Translations under genes and position numbers: made by a program | From: Fibrobacter sp. | GTDB lineage: Bacteria; Fibrobacterota; Chitinivibrionia; Chitinivibrionales; Chitinispirillaceae | DNA length: 34,252 bases | Assembly: GCA_012513915.1 (NCBI GenBank) | Contig: JAAZBG010000124.1 | Span: 1-34,252, forward strand | Direction of reading: 5' to 3' | Shown: positions 1 through 7,161 of the stretch, piece after piece | Layout of the letters: each line of letters starts with the position of its first letter | How positions within the stretch are numbered: position 1 is the first letter of the stretch | The notes under the pieces: generated by a model | Seen by the model: the letters and a program-made list of their open reading frames with translations, nothing else | Database searches by the model: none | Told to the model about the DNA's origin: nothing

Positions 1-34
1 CTTTTTAACCATTCAATACTAACATCTGAATGTG

Positions 35-68
35 AAACGCTCCTTGATTGCAGGGAGCGTTTTTTATT
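35..68 (+). terminator. Rho-independent terminator of a gene left of the window
   Basis: A nine-base stem (35-43 with 54-62, aaacgctcc / ggagcgttt) closes a ten-base loop and runs into a T tract at 60-65. It would end transcription of a gene entering from the left. It lies only about 50 bases before the first sequence related to the repeat protein, so that protein has little room for a normal 5' region. Confidence 0.8.
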
Positions 69-161
69 GGTACTGGAAAGAATTTATCGTGAGATTTTCA
101 TGTGAAAATTGCGTGAGATTCAACAACTGTCAGTTACAAACTTGGCACAATAACCGGGATA

Positions 162-3100
162 ATGACAAAAGAGAATGATTCTACATTCTCAGCAGTTATT
201 TCGGGTCTTATTAGCGGAAAGAATCAGATAACCATAAGCGCAAAAGATGCTTCGGTAAATAGTAATGTTACAGATAGTGTATTTACAATCATATATGATC
301 CTACAATGAATGATACAGGAAAACCGGTGATAACCTGTCCAAAAGCAGTTCGGGACACGCTTCTTGTCAACACTGCATCAACGACTATTGAACTGCTATG
401 CACCGATTCGTCGGGAATTGATAAGGTGACATGCACAATGGGAACAAGTGTTATTCCGGTTACAGCCGGAAGCGGCAATGTGTATTCAGTTGCCGTGAGC
501 GGTTTGACAGCAGGTGCGAATACTTTTGTTGTTACAGCAACCGATAAAGCAGCAAAGCCAAATAGTGAATCAAAAACAATTGTTGTCATGTACGATCCTA
601 CAGCAACGGATGTCACCGGGCCGGTTATTAAATTGTCAAATCCATCACAGGATCGGTCAAAGGTCGCACAGGCGTCGGTAAAGCTTGTGGTTGTTTGTAA
701 AGATGATAATGGTATCGGAGCAGTGAACTATACGTTTGGTACTGCGAATGGTGCAATGGTAAAAGACAATGACAGCACCTATTCTGTTTCACTTGCAAAT
801 CTTGTAAAGGGTGATAACCAGATTACTATTCTTGCAACTGATGCATCATCAAAGAAAAATGCCAGTGATACGGTTTTTACCATAGTCTACGACCCAACCA
901 TGAATGACAATGCAGCTCCGGTAATCACGCTTAAGGCACCTGAAAAGGACAGCGCAAAAGTCAGTTCGAAATCCATTACCATTGAAGTGGTTTGTACCGA
1001 TTCCTCAGGTATTGATACGGTTACCTGCAAAATGGGAACAACAGATGTTCCTGTTGTAAAAGGTGCAGGAGACGTTTACAGCGTATCTGTGACAACGCTG
1101 GCTGTGGGTGAAAATACATTTACATTTACTGCAACCGATAAGGCATCAACAAAACATAGTGAATCAAAGGCGGTAACGGTTATCTGTGATCCGAGTATGA
1201 CTGATAATGTACCGCCAACAGTTACGATCAAAAATCCGCAGAATGCGGATCAGCGGGTTTTGGCTGATTCCATAACAATTCAGATTGATTGTTCTGACGA
1301 AAACAGTATATCATCGGTTAATGCCACACGTAGCGGAGAGGCTCTTAGCGGCATTACTAATACTGGTTCACTCTATTCTGTAAAGGTGACCGGACTCAGG
1401 GCGGGCAAGAGTGATACTATAAACTTTAAGGTTGTCGATAATTCATCGAAAAAAAACACGAAAGATTTTTCAGTTATCCTTCGCTATAACAGAAAACCTG
1501 TAGCAGCGACACTTAGTTTGCCTGCTGATGGTGGAACAGGTGTTGCAAAAAAACCAACATTCACATGGACTGATGGTACCGACCCGGATGGCGATGTTGT
1601 TACCTATACGTTAAGATATGGAACATCAGAGGCTGCATTAAACAAAACAGTTCCAAATTTAACATCGAAAACTACCACGCTGGCCACTGCGCTCAGTGGG
1701 GAGAAAGAGTATTACTGGCAGGTAGTTACCTATACTGCGGTGAATGGCGATTCGGCCGTTTCGAAAGTTGCTTCGTTTACAACAGTGGAAGATGCACCCG
1801 TTATTACTGTTGAGCCAACTACTCAATCGGTTGATTTGGGTAGCAAAGCTACTTTCAGTGTAACTGCAACCGGGTTAAATTTAAAATACCAATGGTATAA
1901 AGGAACCACCGCAATCTCAGGAGCAACACTTGCAACATACACAATATCGGCTGTGACAGCATCTGATGACGGTTCAACATATTATTGCATAGTCTCAAAT
2001 GGAGGTGGTCAGGTAAAGACCAGTGCTGCCTCACTAATTGTTAAGTATGGTGTTACCTATAATGCTAACGCTAACGATGTAACAGGAACTGTTCCTACCG
2101 ATAATAACAAGTATGTCCAGGGTGCAACGGTTACGGTTGCAACTGGAACACCCGCCAGGGACGGCTATACATTTGCCGGATGGAAAATTGGTGGTTCAGG
2201 CACACTTTATAATGCCGGAGAGCAGTTCCCGATGGGTACTGGCAATGTGACGCTTCAGGCTCAATGGACTTTGATACCAACCTATTCTGTGACATATGAC
2301 GGTAATGGCAATGATGGTGGAACTGTTCCTTCCGATACACGCAAGTATACACAGGGCGCATCGGTGACTGTTGCCTCAGGAACACCCACCAGGGACGGCT
2401 ATACATTTACCGGATGGAAAATTGGTGGTTCAGGCACAGTTTATAAAGCCGGAGATAAATTTACAATGGGTACTGATAATGTAACACTTCAGGCTCAATG
2501 GGATGCACTTCCAACGTTCTCCGTGACATACGATGCGAATGGTGGCAGTGGTGATGTACCTTCCCATTCAAAGAAATTTCCCGCTAACACTAATGTTACA
2601 TTACTAACTGGAAGTCTGACAAAAACAGCGTTTGTTTTCGATGGATGGAGTAGAGATAAGCAATATAAGGCTAATGATGTACCGGTTACTTCAGTCACAA
2701 TTGGAAATGCGGATTTGGTTCTGTATGCAAGGTGGATAGTAAAAGATTATGATGGAAACAAGTATGATGCTGTGACAATCGGTTCTCAAACCTGGCTGGT
2801 ACAAAACCTTAAGACGACACGCCTTAGAAATGGGGGTACGATAAACAATGCCATAACTTCGGAACAATGGGTATGGCGTGGTGATCAAGAACTCCCCGCA
2901 TTCTGCTGGCCTAATAATAGTGTTACTCAAGGACAAACCTATGGAGCGTTGTATAATTGGTATGTAGCCACAACTTCCAACCTGGCTCCTGCAGGATGGC
3001 ATGTTCCTACTAATGAGGAATATGAACAGTTAATTGCATATGCAGATAAGGATTGTAAGGTTTTGTTAGCAACAAGTGAACATTCTGATGCAAATAACAG

Positions 3101-3311
3101 GACAGGTTTCACAGCAATCGCAACACCAATACGACTACAATCTGGGGAATTTTCTGACGCTGTAACTGGTGTTGGAAGTTATATGATGTGGAGCTCAGAC
3201 CCTGGTGTCTGGTATTTTTGGCTTCAAGTTAGTTCTGCATGGCTACCAGCACAAATGTGGAATTATACTACAAAAAGCTATGGATATCCAATCCGTTTAA
3301 TTAAAGATTAA
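162..3311 (+). CDS. 5'-truncated repeat-rich surface protein with Ig-like, InlB-type and FISUMP domains
   Basis: Probable extracellular adhesin-like protein. Domains in order from the ATG at 162: a partial Ig-like repeat (residues 1-51), further Ig-like repeats of about 95 residues to about 446 that usually end in a 'YDPTMND'-type motif, a fibronectin-III-like domain (about 445-541, ending 'VASFTTVED'), an Ig domain with Cys and 'YQWYKG' (545-628), three InlB/Listeria-Bacteroides repeats with 'GYTF.GW' cores (627-858), and a C-terminal FISUMP domain (859-1049, 'IGSQTWLVQNLKTT', 'GALYNWYVA', 'GWHVPTNEEYEQL', final 'YPIRLIKD'). No signal peptide, no clear Shine-Dalgarno site and no promoter precede the ATG. 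Repeat homology continues upstream of the ATG to about base 117, then hits an in-frame TGA at 114-116. The reading frame is therefore the 3' part of a longer gene, either a decayed copy, a recombination product or an assembly join. The downstream part is intact and ends in a good terminator. Confidence 0.75.
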   Translation: MTKENDSTFSAVISGLISGKNQITISAKDASVNSNVTDSVFTIIYDPTMNDTGKPVITCPKAVRDTLLVNTASTTIELLCTDSSGIDKVTCTMGTSVIPVTAGSGNVYSVAVSGLTAGANTFVVTATDKAAKPNSESKTIVVMYDPTATDVTGPVIKLSNPSQDRSKVAQASVKLVVVCKDDNGIGAVNYTFGTANGAMVKDNDSTYSVSLANLVKGDNQITILATDASSKKNASDTVFTIVYDPTMNDNAAPVITLKAPEKDSAKVSSKSITIEVVCTDSSGIDTVTCKMGTTDVPVVKGAGDVYSVSVTTLAVGENTFTFTATDKASTKHSESKAVTVICDPSMTDNVPPTVTIKNPQNADQRVLADSITIQIDCSDENSISSVNATRSGEALSGITNTGSLYSVKVTGLRAGKSDTINFKVVDNSSKKNTKDFSVILRYNRKPVAATLSLPADGGTGVAKKPTFTWTDGTDPDGDVVTYTLRYGTSEAALNKTVPNLTSKTTTLATALSGEKEYYWQVVTYTAVNGDSAVSKVASFTTVEDAPVITVEPTTQSVDLGSKATFSVTATGLNLKYQWYKGTTAISGATLATYTISAVTASDDGSTYYCIVSNGGGQVKTSAASLIVKYGVTYNANANDVTGTVPTDNNKYVQGATVTVATGTPARDGYTFAGWKIGGSGTLYNAGEQFPMGTGNVTLQAQWTLIPTYSVTYDGNGNDGGTVPSDTRKYTQGASVTVASGTPTRDGYTFTGWKIGGSGTVYKAGDKFTMGTDNVTLQAQWDALPTFSVTYDANGGSGDVPSHSKKFPANTNVTLLTGSLTKTAFVFDGWSRDKQYKANDVPVTSVTIGNADLVLYARWIVKDYDGNKYDAVTIGSQTWLVQNLKTTRLRNGGTINNAITSEQWVWRGDQELPAFCWPNNSVTQGQTYGALYNWYVATTSNLAPAGWHVPTNEEYEQLIAYADKDCKVLLATSEHSDANNRTGFTAIATPIRLQSGEFSDAVTGVGSYMMWSSDPGVWYFWLQVSSAWLPAQMWNYTTKSYGYPIRLIKD
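2118..2501 (+). repeat. Direct DNA repeat inside the FISUMP protein (InlB-type repeats)
   Basis: Bases 2118-2267 and 2352-2501 are near-identical at a 234-base offset. Both encode 'RDGYTF.GWKIGGSGT.Y.AG' and end in the same 'caggctcaatgg' string. The high nucleotide identity points to recent duplication and could support copy-number change. Confidence 0.85.
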
Positions 3312-3347
3312 GTTTAATCGCAAGTAAGCACGTAAATTGAATTATTT

Positions 3348-3389
3348 AAATGGTCGCATATGTGGATGAGCATATGCGACCATTTTTTT
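3348..3389 (+). terminator. Rho-independent terminator after the FISUMP gene
   Basis: A 13-base perfect stem (3350-3362 'atggtcgcatatg' with 3371-3383) has an eight-base loop and is followed by six T residues. It starts 37 bases after the stop codon of the upstream gene. Confidence 0.92.
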
Positions 3390-3793
3390 AGGAGGAGCTA
3401 AAAAGGTACACTTATGGTTTCTTTTTCCATGTATTGTGCCGCTGTCTGAACCTTGATTCGCTTGATTAACATGATTGTCATGATTTCTTGTAAAATCAAG
3501 GCTATCCTGTAATCCTTTTAATCCCGGTTCAGACAATAAGTTTCAAAGGGAAGAACGGCTACTTCAGTTTTATATAATCTTTTAGACTCCAATACTGAAT
3601 CGGGGTACAGTGTACCAATATGTCAATAACCACCATTAAAAACACGAAATGTCTTCTAACCGAAGACGTTGATTGTATGGTTTACAATGGAATGCTGCTC
3701 TGAGTTTACTTAGAAGTCATCCAGAGTATCTCATTGTGCGTTGATAAATACAGAATATTAATTGGTGCGCATCGCCTGAAAATTATACCGCGA
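3390..3793. other. Intergenic region without a gene
   Basis: Short frames are present but none shows a protein family, a start context or normal codon use. The stretch holds the dispersed repeat at 3444-3534; I see nothing else to name. Confidence 0.7.
3444..3534. repeat. Dispersed-type intergenic repeat with inverted ends and 9-base periodicity
   Basis: The element is bounded by perfect 9-base inverted ends (gtctgaacc at 3444-3452 and ggttcagac at 3526-3534). Inside, a nine-base period is visible at 3452-3486: CTTGATT, CTTGATT, CATGATT, CATGATT, each separated by two bases. Elements of this look recur in intergenic DNA of several unrelated bacterial phyla in my recollection; only one copy lies in this window. 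Confidence 0.7.
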
Positions 3794-5002
3794 TTACTTC
3801 ACTACGATGAAACCAGCACAGTCACTCTGTGAGTCGGTTCTGATAAGTGCACGATAGATGCCTGCAGAAAGCGACAGGTTATTTACATGCAATTCACTGT
3901 TAGCTGTCGAAAAAACACCGGTATAGTGATTTCTTCCTGCAATATCCAATACCGTTAAAGTCGTATTTGAGTATTTATTTACTGAAGAAAACTTTATTCG
4001 CAATGATTGGGATGATGTATAGTTCACAGAGAACGTACTATAATGTTTTTGGTGCAAGGTAGTTTGATTTGAGGAAATGGCGACAGTACTTTTACGGCAT
4101 TTGTCAAAAAAATCAAAGACGTCAGGTAGTACAAGTGGAACCATTCCACCATGATCCGCATTAACTTCTTTATAAGTCAATTTAAAGTTCTTCGAGGTCA
4201 TCCAGGTGCGTAATGCTCTGCTTCCGTCAAGTGATGGCGCCAGTGTACCTTCAGTTACAAAAAAATTCATTGTGTGAAGACTGTCCCAGGGGTACCCGGT
4301 TTCCTGAACAAACGGCCCCGACATCGGTGCGAGCCCTTTCCAGTAGGATCTGTATTTACCACCAATGTACCATGTGCCACCGCTTCCCATCGAGTGGCCT
4401 GTAAGAAACAATGCTGAACTGTCAATCGGATACTCATGAAGTACAAGTTCAAGAACATTGATTACATCTTTTTCACTGAGTTGATTAGTAAGTTCGCTTG
4501 AAGAATTTACCTGAGCCATCAGGTCTGCGGCAGCTTTTGCATTGCCAAAAGGGGATGAGAGCCGCAGATAATTTCCATACGCTCCATTGGCACCAAGTGG
4601 CGAAACGAGCAGATAGCCATGCTCATTGGCCAGCTTGATCATCTGCTTGTTATTCTGATCAAGGTAGCTGCTCTCGTTGTTACCGCTGCCATGAAGAAAC
4701 ATCACAAGAGGCAGCTTCGATACTCCATCCCAGTTTGACGGTACACATAGCCGGTAAGGCTCATCCGCATTTGCTTCTGTAAACCGGTAGGATCTTTTTT
4801 GGTCACCTTTTGCCCGGTACTGCGCAGATCCCGGTTTAACAATTGATTCTGCAAGTTTTTGTGCTGAAGCGATAACAGTCTTGCTGTCAAGCGTTGTTCC
4901 GAATGCAATCGGCCGTGAGGCTGTTTGCGCGAAACTGTCAGATATAATTGCTGGGGTAAAAAGAATCGGAAGAGCTATAAGGCCAGAGAGATAGTTTTTC
5001 AT
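3794..5002 (-). CDS. Secreted alpha/beta-hydrolase (PHB-depolymerase/feruloyl-esterase-like) with C-terminal sorting-type module
   Basis: Likely extracellular carbohydrate- or polyester-esterase. The ATG at 5002 is preferred over one at 5050 because it gives a signal peptide (MKNYLSGLIALPILFTPAII..SFAQ). Catalytic domain about residues 60-320: oxyanion loop 'FLHGSGNNESS' (about 102), nucleophile 'TGHSMGSGG' (about 200-206), and catalytic His in 'NADHGGM' (about 281-286); an acidic residue in 'EGTLAPSLDG' may complete the triad. The last 75 residues ('LTVLDIAGRN...LSAGIYRALIR...GFIVVK') are a beta-rich module resembling type IX secretion or FlgD-like C-terminal domains; similar tails occur on two other proteins here. 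It lies downstream of another esterase on the same strand, about 370 bases away, so it may have its own promoter. Substrate is not determined by sequence. Confidence 0.85.
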   Translation of the reverse strand: MKNYLSGLIALPILFTPAIISDSFAQTASRPIAFGTTLDSKTVIASAQKLAESIVKPGSAQYRAKGDQKRSYRFTEANADEPYRLCVPSNWDGVSKLPLVMFLHGSGNNESSYLDQNNKQMIKLANEHGYLLVSPLGANGAYGNYLRLSSPFGNAKAAADLMAQVNSSSELTNQLSEKDVINVLELVLHEYPIDSSALFLTGHSMGSGGTWYIGGKYRSYWKGLAPMSGPFVQETGYPWDSLHTMNFFVTEGTLAPSLDGSRALRTWMTSKNFKLTYKEVNADHGGMVPLVLPDVFDFFDKCRKSTVAISSNQTTLHQKHYSTFSVNYTSSQSLRIKFSSVNKYSNTTLTVLDIAGRNHYTGVFSTANSELHVNNLSLSAGIYRALIRTDSQSDCAGFIVVK

Positions 5003-5376
5003 AGTGGCGTTTGTCCCGAATGTTAAGGTGTGGTAATATTCAATTGGCATTAATGATGATGATGTTTTTAGAAACAGAGATGAATTCTTGTTTTCACCTC
5101 TAGCTTTATATCAAGTTGCATGCCCTCCACTGCAGGAGAGTGGTATTAATTTTTTAAGGAGCATATCGACTGTTTATAGCATTAAACAAGGAATCAAATA
5201 GCACTTTATTAATTAAACCACCCTCCTGCGGGGGAGGTCTGGCTGCTTCGAGCCAGGGTGGGGGCGAGCGCATAATGTCACTGCCCCCTTGTAAATGCAA
5301 GTTAACAAATGCAGGCTCCTTTACCATGTCGCATAAAGGAACCGTCTTATGTCGAGTCATTGATCACGAATCATGC
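5003..5376. other. Intergenic region between two esterase genes
   Basis: No coding frame with family signal is visible. It contains a GC-rich folded repeat (5218-5261) set in AT-rich flanks. No clear terminator with a T tract was found for the upstream (right-hand) gene. Confidence 0.6.
5218..5261. repeat. GC-rich compound inverted repeat
   Basis: Outer arms ccaccct (5218-5224) and agggtgg (5255-5261) enclose an inner hairpin tggct-gcttcg-agcca and a second C/G-rich hairpin (ctcc...ggag). The block contrasts sharply with its AT-rich surroundings, as expected for a dispersed intergenic element. Confidence 0.55.
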
Positions 5377-6849
5377 TTACTCAATATTTTTTGACTTAAC
5401 TTCCCAATTGCTGTCTGTGCAATACTTACATGTTGAGCCCATAAGAACTCCCTTACCGGTCGCTCCTGTGTCACCTTTAAGCCACCAGTTGAGCCATGCA
5501 AGATTGATTTTTGTGAATTGTCCTCCGTTTGAGCTCGTGAGATCCCCACCATGACCCATAGACTTATTACTGATGAAATACGCGGGCTTACCAAGAGCTG
5601 TAATACCGTTGTAATCCCGCAATCCATTAGTATATGCACCGGTACCACCTTGAATTTCTTTTATATCTCTTGATCCTTCAAGAATAAGAACTGGTGTATG
5701 AACCGACTTCCACAAATCCGGTGCGTCACCAAACGAACCACTGCTGGTAACACCCCAGGTTGTAGTCCTTGGATCACTTGCCAAACCCTGCCCTAAAAAG
5801 CCACCGCATGAAAATCCGCTACCTGCTACTTTTGAAGTGTCAATGCTCTGGTAATAGGCACTGCATGGTTTTCTGTTCTCTGCAATTGCCCATGTAACAT
5901 ATGCCCGTCCAGGTTTTGTCATTGAAGCAAGATCCATACTGCGCTGTCCACTACCATTCGGTGTGCCATCAGCAATAACAAAATAACCATGAGAAGCGAT
6001 TTCAATCATGGCATCATCGTCGGCCATTCCATTTAATGAACAAGCTCCCTGACCCCAGACAAAAATCGGATAGTTTTTACCGGGACCGAGATCTTCAGGG
6101 CGGAAAATGGTTCCCTCTCTAATTCCGTCACCGGAGTTGGTCTCTATGATAACCTTATGAGAACCAGTTCCTTTTCCTTCACTGCGCTTCTGTGACGCAA
6201 TACAAGTACCGGTATATTCACTTTCAATAGTTATGTTAACCGTTGTTTCATAGGATGTAATTTCTACTTTTTTTGATTTAAATCCAACTGCGGTTACACT
6301 AAGCGTGTCTGCATCAGCAGCTACATCAGCACTACGTGCCAGCCCCGAAATTGAAGTTCCCTGATTTACATCATGAAAACGGGTTGAAAGTGGTGCGTAG
6401 CGAAAATGAGCGGAAGTGTTTCCCGCAGAAACGCGGACAAGCATCATTGCTGATGACAGTTTTTGGCTTGCCAGGTCGAATCTGAATGTACCTGCGTTCA
6501 CCTGAGGTACTTTGAAAGTATTGATAAGTGAACCCTGCATGTTGTAAACGTCAATCTTAACATCACTTTGTGCCACCAGGTTTGCCTCAATCATACCGGA
6601 AGACAATGAGATCCTTTCTAAACCGGATGTTTTTGGAGTCCACCGTCCAGCAGAAGAAATAACAGCATTGATCGCATATTCACCATTGCTGTCAGTTGTA
6701 TCTTTAAGATTCTTTGATACAAGGGTGACAACTGCTCCTGCCACAGCTTTACTGTTCTGATCTGTTACTTTTCCTTTCAGGGCAATTGTCTGAGCCTGAA
6801 GGCCTATTCCGCAGGCGAGAAGCACACTAAGTGCAGTTGTTCTGAGCAT
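5377..6849 (-). CDS. Secreted alpha/beta-hydrolase with N-terminal CarboxypepD_reg-like and internal sorting-like modules
   Basis: Probable secreted esterase. The ATG at 6849 is fixed by an excellent Shine-Dalgarno site (AAGGAGA, 6856-6862) and gives a signal peptide 'MLRTTALSVLLACGIGLQAQ'. Order of modules: a carboxypeptidase-regulatory-like beta domain (about 21-75, 'GKVTDQNSKAVAGAVVTL'), a FlgD/type-IX-like beta module (about 80-165, 'VKIDVYNMQGSLINTF'), a linker that ends in another beta segment, then the catalytic alpha/beta-hydrolase (about 225-490). Catalytic features: nucleophile 'GSGFSCGGF' (about 344-349), acid in 'EGSRDI' (about 394), His in 'SMGHGGD' (about 433). A module that normally closes such proteins sits internally here, which is unusual. 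It is about 310 bases from the upstream lipoprotein gene and separated from it by a long inverted repeat, so it is probably a separate transcript. Confidence 0.85.
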   Translation of the reverse strand: MLRTTALSVLLACGIGLQAQTIALKGKVTDQNSKAVAGAVVTLVSKNLKDTTDSNGEYAINAVISSAGRWTPKTSGLERISLSSGMIEANLVAQSDVKIDVYNMQGSLINTFKVPQVNAGTFRFDLASQKLSSAMMLVRVSAGNTSAHFRYAPLSTRFHDVNQGTSISGLARSADVAADADTLSVTAVGFKSKKVEITSYETTVNITIESEYTGTCIASQKRSEGKGTGSHKVIIETNSGDGIREGTIFRPEDLGPGKNYPIFVWGQGACSLNGMADDDAMIEIASHGYFVIADGTPNGSGQRSMDLASMTKPGRAYVTWAIAENRKPCSAYYQSIDTSKVAGSGFSCGGFLGQGLASDPRTTTWGVTSSGSFGDAPDLWKSVHTPVLILEGSRDIKEIQGGTGAYTNGLRDYNGITALGKPAYFISNKSMGHGGDLTSSNGGQFTKINLAWLNWWLKGDTGATGKGVLMGSTCKYCTDSNWEVKSKNIE

Positions 6850-6968
6850 ACATATTCTCCTTGTTAAAAGAAATATTAAAAAATAAGGTTTATAGCCAAA
6901 TACCATAAAAAAAGTAAGCGTGCGTGCATAGATCACTTAACACCCAGCAAATGTTCAGCTATTCCCTC

Positions 6969-7016
6969 GTTGCATAGTGTCAATGTATGGTGTATACCTG
7001 TTTGACACTATGCAAC
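6969..7016. repeat. Perfect 15-base inverted repeat
   Basis: gttgcatagtgtcaa (6969-6983) and ttgacactatgcaac (7002-7016) are exact inverse complements separated by 18 bases. No T tract follows on either strand, so it is not a standard terminator. It lies about 120 bases upstream of the esterase start at 6849 and 145 bases past the lipoprotein stop, which fits an operator, an mRNA hairpin or a mobile-element remnant. Confidence 0.75.
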
Positions 7017-7047
7017 TGTATGCTCGTCTCCACCCTGTAGCAAAAAA

Positions 7048-7068
7048 GCCTCACCCCCCGGCCCCCTC
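7048..7068. repeat. C-rich dispersed-type motif
   Basis: The pyrimidine-rich string 'gcctcaccccccggccccct' stands out from its AT-rich context. Similar C-rich strings recur in intergenic repeats of many bacterial genomes. Bases 6850-7161 contain this, the inverted repeat at 6969-7016, and no gene that I can support. Confidence 0.4.
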
Positions 7069-7161
7069 ATCACTGCATGTAGCAGGGAAGTAAAAGCAGA
7101 TCCCCCTCTGCGGCTCTGCAATTCTTTTCCCGCCAACGCAGTGAAATGCGAGGGGTAAGGC

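Noticed and set aside
224..616. Minus-strand open frame inside the FISUMP protein gene
   Set aside because: It is the antisense of Ig-like repeats, has no family signal or ribosome site, and overlaps a much better coding frame.
5154..5648. Short frames in the gap and at the end of the esterase gene
   Set aside because: They translate the GC-rich repeat (Pro-rich peptide) or run antisense or out of frame to the esterase; no family signal.
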